A stretch of 64,000 nucleotides of DNA from Nectonema munidae (GCA_030549495.1 JAUIRK010000950.1:155017-219016), one strand, 5' to 3'. Numbered from the stretch's first letter, positions 32,496-44,560 are shown. The notes: a model not told the origin generated them from the sequence alone. Made by a program: numbers and translations.

Positions 32496-33925
32496 ATATA
32501 TGAAAAATATTAAAAGCTTTAAAAAATGGTTTTTTTTCTTTTAAATTTTGTATTTTTGCAGCTCTTTTGTTAGATTAAAACAATTTTTGGTTTGATGGCA
32601 CGTAAAAAAAATTGTACGTGATAAAAAAGTCAAATTTATGGCGAGGGTTATTGTTTATCCTTCAATTAAAAAAAAATATTTATTTTAAATAATAGGTCTT
32701 CTAAAAGACCTATAAAACTTAAATCCATCAAGGATTTTCTCTAAATATCATTTTCAGCAGCATTGTTGACTGGGTTTTGTGTCAACATTGACTGCTTTTT
32801 TCTAATAGGAAAATTTATTGGCATAAAAACAATGAATGAAAAAAGTGTAGTGAAATTGATAAAAAAAAAGCATAAATCTTATTAGCATAAATAGTTTGAA
32901 GTTTCATATCGACTAAAATTAAATGTTTTTTTGATAGTATTTTATTCAAAATAGTAAATTTTCATATATATATATATATATATAGAGGACACCTCTTGAA
33001 TGCTATTTTAATCGGCATTAATTAGTGAATAACTTTCTTAATTGCAATATAGATGGGCTACGGGTTGAGAAATAATTTCGCTTCAAAAAGCATTAGAATT
33101 CTGAATTGAATATATCAATGTATTTAGAGGCTGAAATGGCATGTTTTCGTTCGGTCTACATTTATTTTTTAGAAAATTTACAGAAATATTAACTTTCATC
33201 CGCTCAAGATTTGAAACTAAAGCAACATGACCAATTTCATATGTCCATGTCTTATTAAAGTGAATAAAATAAATATAATTTTGTGAATATTGCACTACGT
33301 TCTCAGACACATGGAAACAATTTAAAAAGAATGTAAAATTTTTAGATTAGTTGAAGCCGATCTTCGTTAGGTAAATATGCAGATAGAAAAAAATATTTGA
33401 GCAAAGTTATAAAGTTTTAAAATGAATGGCCTCTTGGCCTCAAAGTACATAGATTAAAAATGCTTTCTAGCGTGTATTATAATGGAAATAATAATTTTTG
33501 TTGAATCATGCATTATAAATATATTAATTATAATAAATATATAAATTTTATTGTTATAATGGCTTAAATCATATAAAATTGTATGCTTTAACAATAAACA
33601 ATTTAAAAAAACTTTTTTTTAGTAGAAAAATTGAATTTTTGGGTATATTGCTTAAAAAAATTTGTAGAAAACTTCATTTTAAATTTTGAAATAAAAAATA
33701 TTTATATAAATTAAAATATAATTATTCATTAATTTTGACATTATATATTAGAGAAAATATTAACAGAAAGTTTATAGGTGTTTCATCAAAATTTGAAATT
33801 TGTTTGAAACTTTACATTTGTGTTTAATATATATTATCTCATTTATTAAAAAAATTAATAATTATGTGCCATTACTTATCCCACAAATATCGGTCTTACT
33901 ATTTCATGACTTACAAATTTTCCTA
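32496..33925. other. AT-rich sequence with AT microsatellite
   Basis: Contains a TA dinucleotide run near 32964-32982. No gene recognised. Confidence 0.4.
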
Positions 33926-33938
33926 TACTTTTCTATTA

Positions 33939-34135
33939 GATATAACATCAAAGAAGTTTGAAATTAGAATGTTATATAGGTTAGTCCAAACGGCATTAGA
34001 GTGGTTGAGGTTTATGTGGAGAAAATTTAGCATAGGAATTTGCTTATTAGAAGGTTGTGTTGATTTTGGATATGTTGTGCGTGTTGAATTTGGAAGTCGT
34101 AATGTTTGGGTGTAGCGTTGTGGTGATTGTGGCAA
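33939..34135 (-). pseudogene. LINE ORF2 N-terminus, in inverted part
   Basis: Contains LNFLHINLNHSNAVWTNLYN, the typical first strand and helix of the APE endonuclease (NLQINLxHSKAA-like). It stops at the 5' junction of the insertion. Confidence 0.65.
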
Positions 34136-34139
34136 TTAA

Positions 34140-35101
34140 AACCTGAGAGTTTTGTGGAATCATTTTTGAAGATGCATTTCAATATAGAGTGGCCTCGATT
34201 TCCGCAGTGATCGCAATTTGGTGATGCAGCTTTGCATGTATTCGTTCAGTGATTGTGTTTTAGACATTTCTGGCATTGGCGATGTAATGGTTTTGCTAAG
34301 GTTAGAGTGAGAATGTGATGGTCACCTATGAGTATAGGAGATTTAAGTAGGTGTTTAAAAATGTTAGGGTTGCTGGGTTCTAATATAGCACTATAAGAGA
34401 ACGTTCCTGTGTTACCAGCTTGGCGTACTGTATTAAGGGTGCCAATATTTTTTAGATTTAAGTTTTCATTAGCAATGGTTGCAGAGAGAGAAGAAAGTGG
34501 TGTGGTTATAGGTATGCTTCTGAGTAGGAAACGGGGTTTGAGGATAGGTAAATCTTCGGATTTAATTCTGTTATTGTGAAGTGTTTGATGTGCTAGTGCT
34601 TTTTCTTCAGGTTTTGAAAATTGGAAATAAATAGTGCCACTATTTGAGGACCGTGTGTTAGAGATGGTAAGTGTGTTTTTATTAGTTTATAATTTTTGAC
34701 TATTTTTTGTCGGAAGGCAGGTTCTCGGTTTTAGAGTCAGAGGGAGTAGGTGTGGGTATTTTTAGAGTAAGCTCGCTATTTAGGGATGACTTGGACTTAG
34801 GTGGAGAGGGTTTTTGTTTATCCTGAATGTTGTTAGATAAGATATGTGTGGTTATGGAGGAGACTTGTGCATATGTAGATAATAAAGGGCATGGTTGAGT
34901 ATGTGGGTGGTGAGTATCAGAGAGTTGTTCAATTTTGTTGGAGTGTGCAAGAGTTACTTCATATTTTAGATTATTAAGGAGGGTAAGGTCTTCTGCATTC
35001 ATAGAGGAATTTGCTATGAATTCATTAAAAAGATTCGCTATTAATTGGGTAGAGGTAAGGTTTGGGGTATCATTGTGAAGTGCACATTTTGGGTTAGACA
35101 T
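34140..35101 (-). pseudogene. LINE ORF1 (CCHC), in inverted part
   Basis: Starts at ATG 35101 (MSNPKCALHNDTPNLTST), with an open stretch to 34700 and then decayed sequence. Two CCHC zinc knuckles follow: CQKCLKHNH-stop-TNTC and CDHCGNRGHSILKC (about 34190-34275). The first is interrupted by a TGA. Nucleic-acid-binding ORF1 of the LINE at 33.9-38.8 kb. Confidence 0.7.
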
Positions 35102-35199
35102 GTGAAATAAGTATGAGATAATGATATGGTATAAAGATAAAAATTTTAACTCAAATTAGTAAAGGTATAATTAATAAAAGATTCTCTTCCAACAATTTT

Positions 35200-38100
35200 T
35201 ACTTTGTTCTTGTACACACAAAACCTCACCCTCTTCTTTTCGCAACCCTTTACTCTCCTCCCTCATACCCAATAGCCATCTCCTCTGATTTCTCCCAATC
35301 ACTAACACTTGCAACATTCACACTCCCGTCTACATATCATTTAATTATCTCCACCGATTGCAACGCTCGATCACACATCTGGGAACACAAAGATAAATCA
35401 CGAGGACAACAAGTCATCAATTTCTTATGCTCAAACAACCTATATCTCGCTGACAACTCTAAAAACCCTACATACCAACGCTCGTGTAACAACGAACAAT
35501 ACACATCTCACATTGACCTCACAATAGCCACTTCAAACACACTCAATCTAATATCTAATTGGTCAATCTCGACATCCCATCAGCTTCAGATCACTCCTTC
35601 ATAACATTTCAACTTCTCATAAACACTTCAACCATCAAAAACTATAACAACCTTTAAAAAAGAACACCACTCACTGGCTCACATATCTCAACATCCTCAA
35701 CAATTCACTCCCAACATTAACATCTCTCTCCTCTCCCACATCCATCGATAAAGCTGCACTATCCCTCAATGATCATGTTTCACATTCCATCATATCCTCT
35801 ACTCCTATCAACCCATCCTAAAAGAAGACATGCTTATTTCTGGACACCTGAGCTTACTGCATTAAAAACAATATGAAACGCATTATCAAAACCCTACAAA
35901 AATCTCCCTCCCCCTCAATCATTTCCATCCATTCTGCTGTTAAAAAAGAATACAAACAGGCAATACTTCAAGCTAAAAAGAACTCATGGGTAAAATTCAG
36001 CAGCCTACACACAAACAATCCATGGAACATCATCAATAGGCTAACTAAAAAGAAAAAACCTTCTATTCTCCCCGAAACAATACTTCCCTGCTCATCCGAT
36101 CATACCACACACTACAACCCTCCATTTCTATCGGCAATCTTTTCCCCCGACTCTCCCTCTTCTGATCTCCCCTTTCACCACACAATTCGAGAACACTTTA
36201 AAACATCATTCACTCCATCCAAACCCCTACTTTTCCTCCAATCACACTAAATGAATTCTCTTAAAACAAATGCTTCATCTAGCTTCGACCATATCTCACC
36301 CAAACATATTAAAAAATCAATACACATTCTTAACAAACATTTACTCCTTATTTTCAAGCATGCCTTACTCATTCACATTTCCCCAACGTTTGGAAAATCG
36401 GCAAACTAATACTCATTCCTAAACCCAATAAAGATTCAAGCCTCATTCAAAATTGGCGACCAATCACTCTACTACCCATACTAGGCAAACTTTTCGAAAA
36501 AATCATACGCAAACGTCTAGTCCACTACATCCTATCCGGTAACCTCATCCATCACACGCAATTTTCATACCTTCCCAACATAAATACGGAAACAGCACTA
36601 TCTCGTCTAACCACCTACCTTGACTCTTCCCTTTCTACTAAGAAAATTTCTTCTACAATCTTCCAAGACATAAACAACGCTTTCAACTCAGCCTGGCATC
36701 CTGCCATCATCACAAACCTTGCCCACAGATCATTTCCTCCTTACATCATCAAATTTATAAGCTCATACCTTTCAAACCGCTGTCTCATTTTCCGACATCG
36801 CGCTTCCCTTTGCATCCATAAGCTAACCCTCTCGACTCCCCAAGGAAGATGTCTTTCCAATATCCTCTAGCTAGTCCTAATAGACCCGCTTCTCGATCTA
36901 ATCCACACCAACACCGATTTCTCTCAATGTTTTTCAGACGACATATTATTCACCTTCACCAGTAACTCTCAACAAGAAAATTTCACCAAATCCTCTTCAT
37001 TTCTACTAAGGCTACAAGAAAGAGCAAACACACATAAGATATTCTTTAATTCCAGCAAAACCAGCCTCATTCACTTCACACGTAGACACACAGAACATTT
37101 ACCCCTTCATTTAAATACCTCTACTTCTATAACTGCCTCAAAGACTATCAAATATCTAGGACTAAACCTCCAGTCCAACCTAAAATTTTCAATACACTTT
37201 AAAAAAATATACCAAAAACTCTCAGTCATCCTTTTTTCACTTAAAAGCGCTATAATTATTCTTATAAATGGGGCCTCCGTCCCAAAAACACCATATACAT
37301 ATACTGATCCTTAATCCTCCCAGTAATTCAATACGGAATTTTTCCTAGGGCATCTCCTTAAAATACCCCACAACCATTCATTTTCTTAACAAGATACACC
37401 GTCTCTGCCAACTTTGCATCACCAACGCATATCGTACTACTACATACGTACTACTAGGCACACAATGCCTAGAAATTCTAACAAACAGACTACCATTACA
37501 ACTTTAACTCAAAGAAACTATTATTAAGCGCTTCATCTTGACATACAACAACTTACTTCCCCCTTTCTTCCGATCAAACTCCACAGAAATACTCCATCCT
37601 ATTCTTTCTACTCTCATTTATAAGCAAAATACGCACCAAATATTGCTAACTACCTAGTTCATCTCTCTATACATCCATCTTTTTTAACTCACCTATCTGC
37701 ACAAAATCCATTCAAAACATCTATATGCAAAAACAATTTTTTTGCAAAACAATCAATTTCATACCTTCGCTCTACCTCTTCATCAACCTCCCTATGTATA
37801 TTCACAGACGCCTCAAAGAAATCCCTAAGTACCTCCTTTGCTTACGCCTTCTTCAAAGGCTCTTCCACTCGCCACTTTTACACCCATCGCTCCCGATCAA
37901 ATCCGCTACTTTCAATCTTCGAATGCGAGATCTTTAGCCTTTTACACGCCTGCACTACGATCACTAACAACATTAACTACCTACTTCCCCACTTTACTAC
38001 CATCCATTTCTATACCGATGCACAAAACATAAGCCACGATCTCTCTCCTTATCACACAACATCTCATTTCCCTCCTTTCAACTTGCCTCCTCGCTAATCA

Positions 38101-38692
38101 ATCTTACAAAACATTTCCACATACACCTATGCTGGTGCCCTGCTCACCTAACATATCTGAAAACTCCCTCGTAGTCTACTTAACCTCAAACTTACACCTA
38201 ACCTCCCACATCCCTCTCATCAACTCCCTATCTCTCAAAACCTTTCTAACGCACATTCACTTATCCTCTCTAGAAGAATGGCAGATGTCCATATCTTCAT
38301 CTCAAAATTCACTAATCTCCTCTTTACCACACATCAGCACAATTCACACAACTTTCAAAAACAAAAAATTTACACCACCTCATTCAACCATTCGTTGGCT
38401 ATCTGGCCACTGCCCATGCAAAGCATATCTCTCCCGAATTAAAGTTAGCGAAAATCCATGCTGTCGTTTCGGATGCGACACAATAGAAACGCCATACTAT
38501 CTCATCTTCACATGTCAAATCCTCTCTTATCATCGCCAAGATCTTTTATTTCGCTGCCTTTCTTTACTTAATAGATCTCCAACAACACTCTCAGATCTTC
38601 TGTTACACCCAACACTACTAAAATCCCTAGCAACCCTCATTGACACCATTGAAACAACTCTCACCACCGTTGTTAACCCTATAACAAACTAA
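35200..38692 (+). pseudogene. LINE ORF2: endonuclease, RT, RNase H
   Basis: Endonuclease: YSPPSYPIAI, then LIISTDCNARSHIWEHKD (about 35340-35390). RT: NWRPITLLPILGKLFEKII (about 36450-36510), DINNAFNSAWH (about 36665), STPQGRC (about 36835), FSDDILFTF (about 36930), KYLGLNLQSNLKFSIHF. RNase H: IFTDASKKSLSTSFAYAFF (about 37798-37855) and IHFYTDAQN (about 38000-38030). The C-terminal region has LSGHCPCKAYLSRIKVSENP and CCRFGCDTIETPYYLIFTC (about 38398-38520), open to 38692. Several stops and shifts in the RT half mean it is not functional. The RT box FSDD stands where YADD is usual. Confidence 0.75.
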
Positions 38693-39408
38693 TCTGCCTT
38701 TCCTTTCTATTTTTAGTCCTCCATATCTCTACCAACATCTCCATCCTCCTTAACCAACTCTCAAGCTTACGCGAGCATATCAGCACACGCTGGAAAGTGC
38801 TTTGAAATTTACCTACCTACCTACTTTTCTATTAAAAAATGGCTGTTTACTAATCGATGAGTTACAAGACACCAAAATGGCGAATTATCCTATTTGTTTT
38901 CTCTTTAAAATGGCGTTTTTTCTTTTTACCTTCCTTCTTCTCAATCCCTTTCAATCCAACTACTACAAAATTTGAATCACTGAAACTCCACGGTTAGTCT
39001 AAAATAAGCTGCAAAAAGAAACCTTCATAACTTCGTTAATATGCTTTAAAATAAAATGAAATTTTATTTATATATTTTTTAAGGTATATTCTCTTATTGT
39101 TTTAAGTTTCAGATCTTTTCTTTATATATTTTATTAGTTATGAGGCATCAAATATTGAGGTCGGCCATTTTATTCTCTAAAAGGTCTAAAGTAAGCTGCA
39201 AAAATAAAATTTTCTGGAGGCCATTTTTTAGCCATTTTATGGGAACTTTAAAAAAGGAATCTTTTTAAATTATCTTTTTTTTTTATTTTTTTTATGATCC
39301 AAGTTAAAATGGAGATTTTTTAATCTATAAAAATATATATAATTATCAAAGAAAATTACAACTAAATAAAGGTTTTAGTCCTTTTATTAGTCCTTTTGTG
39401 GTTTGAAT

Positions 39409-40506
39409 ATGACTGAAGAAATTTTAAATGTTCTTAACATTGCTAGATCAGGTGGATTGAAATCCTTACTGAGTCGCGAAGTGTCCAAAAAGAGTATTTC
39501 GAAAGCTTTGATTCATATTCTCAACAAAGAATTTTCTTCTGTTGATGGTATCAACATTAAAACTGTGAGTAACAAAATTGATGTTTTGAATCAAAAAATT
39601 GATAGTATGTGTGACTCCAATAATAATGTTGATGCTCTTGGTGATATAAAAAGTAAGAAAATTTCCTTGCAAAGTTCATATATCAAAAATACTTATGCTG
39701 CTGCTCTTCAAAAAAATCTTGAACCCTCAATCGTAAAAAATAAGAATGTTTGGAATTTCAATCCTGACTTGTCTGTTCAAGTTTGTAACTTCTTCGATGC
39801 ATCACAACCTAACACTGTTCAAACAATTAATGAGAAGCTTCAACCTATAACTAACAAGCTCTGTTTCAATGAATTCAGAAGACTAAAAGATAAATCACTA
39901 ATTCTTGAGTCCCCATCTACAGAGAAGCTCGATATTTTGAAAAAGAATTTATCCTCCAATAATTTTACCTACCAAGATCTTCCTGCAAAGTCTCCCTATT
40001 TTTGTTTAGTTGGTATGAATAATAATTTTGATATTAATTATATAAAAGAAACAATTTGTGTTCAAAATGACATTGTCAGTGATTCAGTTTTAAGTATATT
40101 TAAGTTTAAAGGTAAAGATAAAAATTATTGTAATATAGGTATTAAATTTAAACTGGAAATTGTTAAAGATATCTTTAGAAGGAAGCTTGTATATTTTAAT
40201 TGTAGTGTTTATGAATTAGTTTTACTGCGTGGCTACGTAAAAGTTTGTTATAAATGTAATAAACATGATCATATTGCAATTAACTGCGAACAATCAAATC
40301 CTACATGTAGGTTTTGTGGCTTGTCCCATCTTTCTAGTCAATGTAATAATAAAGAAACTAAATTGTGTCATATTTGCGAGTCTAACAATTTAAATTCGAA
40401 TCATATTTGCAATTCGAAAGATTGCCATAGTTTAAATAATTTAAAGTCACTAAGATCTGCCAATAATGAGTTAGCCTTGAAGCATTTACTTAATAGTTCT
40501 TCATGA
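39409..40506 (+). CDS. LINE ORF1, zinc-knuckle protein
   Basis: An open frame from ATG at 39409 (MTEEILNVLN) to the TGA at 40504, 365 codons. An upstream in-frame TTG at 39403 is not needed. The C-terminal third has cysteine/histidine knuckles CYKCNKHDHIAINC, CRFCGLSHLSSQC and CHICESNNLNSNHIC, typical of nucleic-acid-binding ORF1 proteins of CR1-group LINEs that coat the RNA for retrotransposition. Its stop overlaps the start of ORF2 (ATGA), suggesting reinitiation. No break seen. Confidence 0.8.
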   Translation: MTEEILNVLNIARSGGLKSLLSREVSKKSISKALIHILNKEFSSVDGINIKTVSNKIDVLNQKIDSMCDSNNNVDALGDIKSKKISLQSSYIKNTYAAALQKNLEPSIVKNKNVWNFNPDLSVQVCNFFDASQPNTVQTINEKLQPITNKLCFNEFRRLKDKSLILESPSTEKLDILKKNLSSNNFTYQDLPAKSPYFCLVGMNNNFDINYIKETICVQNDIVSDSVLSIFKFKGKDKNYCNIGIKFKLEIVKDIFRRKLVYFNCSVYELVLLRGYVKVCYKCNKHDHIAINCEQSNPTCRFCGLSHLSSQCNNKETKLCHICESNNLNSNHICNSKDCHSLNNLKSLRSANNELALKHLLNSSS

Positions 40507-41159
40507 ATACTTTGTTCTCATCTAATAATGATTGTTTAGAAGTGTCAAATACGAAGGATTTTTTTGATATGTTTTCTCTAGGTGAATTTTCAGAACATTC
40601 TGACTTAAAATCTTCCATAGCTGTTCTTTCTGGTGATCTTCCTGAGTTTCATTTCAATTTTAATATCCTTAGTTTGAACTGTCAGTCACTGAATGCTAAA
40701 TTTGATGAGCTATGTTTTTTAGTTTCTAATATAAATAATCATAATAAGCATCTACTTTCTGTGTTGTGTCTACAAGAAACTTGGTTGTGTCCTAATTCAT
40801 GTTCATTCAATTTAAGTAGTTATTGTTCTATAGCTAAGCCTCGCTATCTTTCTACACACAGCGGATTATCCTTTTATGTACACAATTCTGTAGTGTATTC
40901 ATTTGTTAATGATAACTTTTCATCCATTTACTTTGAACATTTTTCTATTGTAATTTGTGTAAAAAATAATAAAAATATTATGATTCATAATATTTATAGA
41001 CCCCCTAATAATAGTAAAACTTCTCTATCTGGTTTTTTGATTGACTTTGAGCTTTATTTGAGCAAACTTAAATCTAACTTTGTCCACATTTTATCAGGTG
41101 ATTTTAATATTAATTTTTTTAAATTAAATACCGCATCTGTTGTTAGCGATTTTCTTTAA
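40503..41159 (+). CDS. LINE ORF2 N-terminal part, APE endonuclease
   Basis: Starts at the ATG overlapping the ORF1 stop. It has endonuclease landmarks: NILSLNCQSLNAKFDEL (about 40660-40710), VLCLQETWL (about 40760), HNIYRPPNNSKTS (about 40985) and HILSGDFNINFF (about 41085). It ends at an in-frame TAA (41157), after which the same frame continues to SLSDHFPIFF (about 41280-41310), the final SDHxP motif. So the stop is a mutation inside the endonuclease. Confidence 0.8.
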   Translation: MNTLFSSNNDCLEVSNTKDFFDMFSLGEFSEHSDLKSSIAVLSGDLPEFHFNFNILSLNCQSLNAKFDELCFLVSNINNHNKHLLSVLCLQETWLCPNSCSFNLSSYCSIAKPRYLSTHSGLSFYVHNSVVYSFVNDNFSSIYFEHFSIVICVKNNKNIMIHNIYRPPNNSKTSLSGFLIDFELYLSKLKSNFVHILSGDFNINFFKLNTASVVSDFL

Positions 41160-41250
41160 TTAATTTTTTCCTTTTCTATGAAATTTACTGTCTCTTCTAC
41201 TACTAGGTTGCAGTTCAATACCCTCATTGATAATTTTTTAATTAGTCGTA

Positions 41251-43470
41251 ATGTTTCTTATTATTCTTATGTCTTGGATTCCTCGTTATCTGATCACTTT
41301 CCTATTTTTTTTATCTTTACCCCTTGAATATGATTACGTAAAACATCCTCTCAAAAGTTTTGATCGTTCGACGTTTAAGGCTAGTATTAGTAATTATGAC
41401 TTTTTTAACTTGTTGAAACCCTATTTTGACTCTCCTAATTTTCTTTTTTATGAATTATTAAATATTCTGCAATATGAGATTACCATTAATACTAAAGTTG
41501 TTTTTCGTAAAGACAAGTATAATACTCCATCTAAACCTTGGATGTCCTCTTACATACTTGATTTGATTAAACGCAGGGATAAGCTTTACATTTTTTATCT
41601 TAAAGATAAAAGTAATTCATCTATTAGAAACAAGTTTCTCTATTACAGAAATAAAATCAAACTATTAATTAAGTTTAAGAAAAATGAATATTTTCGTAGT
41701 TATTTTAATTGTAAATCCACGAAGGATACTTGGTGTAAATTAAACATGCTCTCTAAATCTAATATAAACAACTCTGTTGTTCTGAAAATTGGTGATGAAA
41801 TTGTTAGTAACAATAAATTAATAGCTGAGTCTTTTAATTCTCATTTTGCACTTCCTGAACCTGATGTTTCTTCCAATAGTTTTCTTACTTACTTAAGATC
41901 TACTGAATGTACGTTTAGTTTTTCAAAATTTTCAGCTGAAGATATTTTTAATGTTATTTTTGAACTCAAAAGTAATAATTCGAAGGACTTTTTTGGTATT
42001 TCAATCGATATTTTGAAATCTATCTTTCCTTTTATTTCCAGAGTTCTTCTAATAGGTTTTAACGCCTGCCTGGAATTTAACGTTTTTCCTGATATCTTCA
42101 AAATTTCTAAAATTGTACCTATTTTTAAAAAAGGTAATAGATTATTAGTGAATAACTATAGGCCAATATCTTTAATACCTTCTATTGGCAAAGTGTTTGA
42201 AAAGCTTCTATATAAACAGATATATAGTTATTTTTTCTCTAATAACCTTATAGATTCAAATCAATTTGGTTTTCGACATAGTCATTCCACCCAACTTTTG
42301 CATTCAGTTTTCCTCAATGATATTTATAGTTGTATCGATAATGGTACAAATGTTGCTGCGTTGTTTATTGATTTAACGAGAGCCTTTGACTCAATATCGC
42401 ATTCAATACTCACTGAAAAATTAAAAATATATGGCTTTTCTTCTACTGCAATATCTCTAATTACCAGTTATTTTTCAAATAGATTTCAATGTACTTTTAT
42501 TAATGATGCTTATTCAGGCTTGCTAAAAATTCTGTGTGGTGTTCCACAAGGCTCTATCTTGGGTCCCCTTCTCTTTTTAATTTATATTAATGATATCTTC
42601 CGTATAAATTTGTTTACCAGCATGTATCTTTATGCTGATGATATCTCCATACTAGTTTCTCTAGATGATCCTAACTTAGGTAATAATATCTCTGCTTTAT
42701 GTAAATCGTTTGAATATAACTGCTTTAAAATTAATCTCAACAAATGCAAAGCAATCTCTTTTTCTCAATCGCTTAATTACAACCTCTCTAACATTGGTTT
42801 TGAGTTTGTAAATGAATATAATTTTCTTGGCATTTTAATTGATAGAAGACTTAATTGGAAAGCTCATTGTAAATACGTTTTAGCTAAGTTGAACTCTGTT
42901 ACTGGCGTTATTCGCCAATATAAAACTCTCATTCCTATTAATACCAAATTGTTACTCTATAAAGCGTTATTTTTGCCTCATTTATTGTACAGTGTTATTA
43001 ATTGGGGCCATGCTGTTAATGATGCTTTTTATCTATCTCAAAAGAAAATTCTTAGAATAGTTTTTAACAAGCCTTACCTTTCTCATACTAACATGCTTTT
43101 TTTCCAAAATAATCTTTTGAAATTTAATGATTTGTATAAACTTCGTTTAGCAATTTTTCTTTTTCATGCTTTGAACGATAATCTACCTCCCTTATTTTCA
43201 TCCTGGTTTCGATTTAATTCCGATAGAGAAAATTTTTCTTTGAGGAATAGTAACCATCTTTTCGTTCCGAGATACAATTTCCATAAATCGCATGGTTGTC
43301 TAAGATTCAGGGCTTGTAAGTTCTGGAATCACTTTCTTTGTATTCATTTTCAACAATTTACCCATATTCAGTCTTGTAAATATTTTCTTAGAAAGTTTTT
43401 TATTCAATATTATGATTATACATGTTCTAATGTGAACTGCTATGTTTGTCTAAACTTCCATCAACTTTAA
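41251..43470 (+). CDS. LINE ORF2 C-terminal part, reverse transcriptase
   Basis: A 739-codon open frame, one frame off from the endonuclease part; the true coding frame enters it at about 41320. RT motifs in order: VPIFKKGNRLLVNNYRPISL (about 42117-42175), FGFRHSHSTQLL, ALFIDLTRAFDSISH (motif A, about 42358), GVPQGSILGPLLFLIYINDI (motif B, about 42538), YLYADDISIL (catalytic YADD, about 42626), FLGILIDRRLNW. All RT boxes look intact. The C-terminal region ends in a cysteine pair (CSNVNCYVC). Confidence 0.85.
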   Translation: MFLIILMSWIPRYLITFLFFLSLPLEYDYVKHPLKSFDRSTFKASISNYDFFNLLKPYFDSPNFLFYELLNILQYEITINTKVVFRKDKYNTPSKPWMSSYILDLIKRRDKLYIFYLKDKSNSSIRNKFLYYRNKIKLLIKFKKNEYFRSYFNCKSTKDTWCKLNMLSKSNINNSVVLKIGDEIVSNNKLIAESFNSHFALPEPDVSSNSFLTYLRSTECTFSFSKFSAEDIFNVIFELKSNNSKDFFGISIDILKSIFPFISRVLLIGFNACLEFNVFPDIFKISKIVPIFKKGNRLLVNNYRPISLIPSIGKVFEKLLYKQIYSYFFSNNLIDSNQFGFRHSHSTQLLHSVFLNDIYSCIDNGTNVAALFIDLTRAFDSISHSILTEKLKIYGFSSTAISLITSYFSNRFQCTFINDAYSGLLKILCGVPQGSILGPLLFLIYINDIFRINLFTSMYLYADDISILVSLDDPNLGNNISALCKSFEYNCFKINLNKCKAISFSQSLNYNLSNIGFEFVNEYNFLGILIDRRLNWKAHCKYVLAKLNSVTGVIRQYKTLIPINTKLLLYKALFLPHLLYSVINWGHAVNDAFYLSQKKILRIVFNKPYLSHTNMLFFQNNLLKFNDLYKLRLAIFLFHALNDNLPPLFSSWFRFNSDRENFSLRNSNHLFVPRYNFHKSHGCLRFRACKFWNHFLCIHFQQFTHIQSCKYFLRKFFIQYYDYTCSNVNCYVCLNFHQL

Positions 43471-43790
43471 TTTAATTTTTTTTTTTAGTAACGTGCGTGT
43501 CTTCCTTCTTATATTTGTCTTTTTTTCATTTATTTTTATTCTGTGCTAATTTAGGTTTATTCTTATCATTTTTACATGCTTAATTTCGATTCTTACTTTC
43601 ACCTCTTTATATTGATTCATTATATTTTAATTAATGAGTGCTTGAGAATGATGTCTTTGTAACCTTTTTTATGTGTTTAATTTATTTTTTTTTTCCGCTC
43701 CTTATTTTCCTCATATACGTTATATAACTTTACATCACACAGCGGCTTTAGCCTTCGGTGCAATTGTTATATAAATATTTATTTATTCCT

Positions 43791-44395
43791 AATGGTTGCT
43801 CTTTATTACAAACAATATTCATTCATCGCTAATATTTTTTTTTTCCCGATTTCAAATAAATTCTTCTTCTTCTTCTTCTTCTTTCGAATTAATAAGTTGG
43901 TTCATTTTTATATATTTCTTTATTATATCGACTTCCATATATCAATATTTGTACATTATCACTTATATAATATATCTTCTCTTCTTTAAGAGTGTTTTCA
44001 TTTATTTTTATTTTTAAGAATTTCTATCTTGTTATATTTATTTAGATATTTTGACTCCTACCTTTCTATTTTTAGTAAGTTTTTTTTATTATTATTTACT
44101 TTACTATAACTATGATATAGATTTCATTTTTTAATACAAGTTACTTTCTTTTTGGTACTGTAACTATTTTATCTATTTGATTTCTTAAGACACGCTGACT
44201 TCCTTTCCTTTTTAGTAAGAGTGTTTTTCTTCTTTTTTTCTCTACTGTAACTATTTTATCCATTTGATTTCTTAAGACACCCTGACTTCCTTTCCTTTTT
44301 AGTAAGAGTGTAATACATCCATGTTAACTAAATTTCTATACATTACAATGAAAGTTTTCCTATATACATAATCTCATAACCTGTACGGTTGAACG
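43791..44395. other. T-rich sequence with internal repeats
   Basis: Contains a CTT microsatellite (43862-43882) and a duplicated block of about 75 bp (44162-44230 and 44237-44310, sharing AGACACGCTGACTTCCTTTC-like sequence). No gene. Confidence 0.5.
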
Positions 44396-44422
44396 CGGGT
44401 AGACAACTTGCGTGTTATCTTC

Positions 44423-44560
44423 AACCCGTATATTACGATGATTCTTCTCCAACCTGTATTCTACGATATTCATCTCTAAACTATATACTACAATGATTCA
44501 TCTCCAACCTGTATACTACGATGATTCATCTTCAACCTGTATACTACGATGGTTTCTATT
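44423..44560. repeat. 28-bp minisatellite
   Basis: About five imperfect tandem units of the type CCTGTATACTACGATGATTC plus ATCTCCAA, each about 28 bp. Two further copies occur near 44687-44740 inside the neighbouring larger repeat. Confidence 0.75.

Larger units (their letters stand above)
33926..38834 (+). mobile_element. LINE with RNase H, 5'-inverted insertion
   Basis: The 13-bp duplication TACTTTTCTATTA lies at 33926-33938 and 38822-38834. The 4883 bp between form one LINE in two parts. The left 1.2 kb (33939 to about 35160) is inverted and encodes, on the minus strand, ORF1 and the very start of ORF2. The right part (about 35170-38821) is in sense orientation and continues ORF2 from mid endonuclease through RT, RNase H and a C-terminal zinc-binding region to a 3' tail of ACCT repeats. 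This is the expected product of twin priming. ORF2 has several stops and frame changes. RNase H plus CCHC ORF1 points to the I/R1/LOA part of the LINE tree. Confidence 0.85.
38840..43790 (+). mobile_element. CR1/Daphne-like LINE, nearly intact
   Basis: Two ORFs (39409-40506 and 40503-43470, the second broken) are followed by a 3' UTR ending at about 43740-43790 in a short hairpin-like GGCTTTAGCCTTCGGTGC block and an ATTTATTT tail, as I recall for Daphne-type elements. The 5' region (38840-39408) has AAAATGGC-type motifs and a repeated block (38995-39020 versus 39181-39205), suggesting internal 5' UTR repeats. It begins just after the 3' target duplication of the preceding LINE. One stop and one frame shift in ORF2 make this a recent relic. 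Confidence 0.75.
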
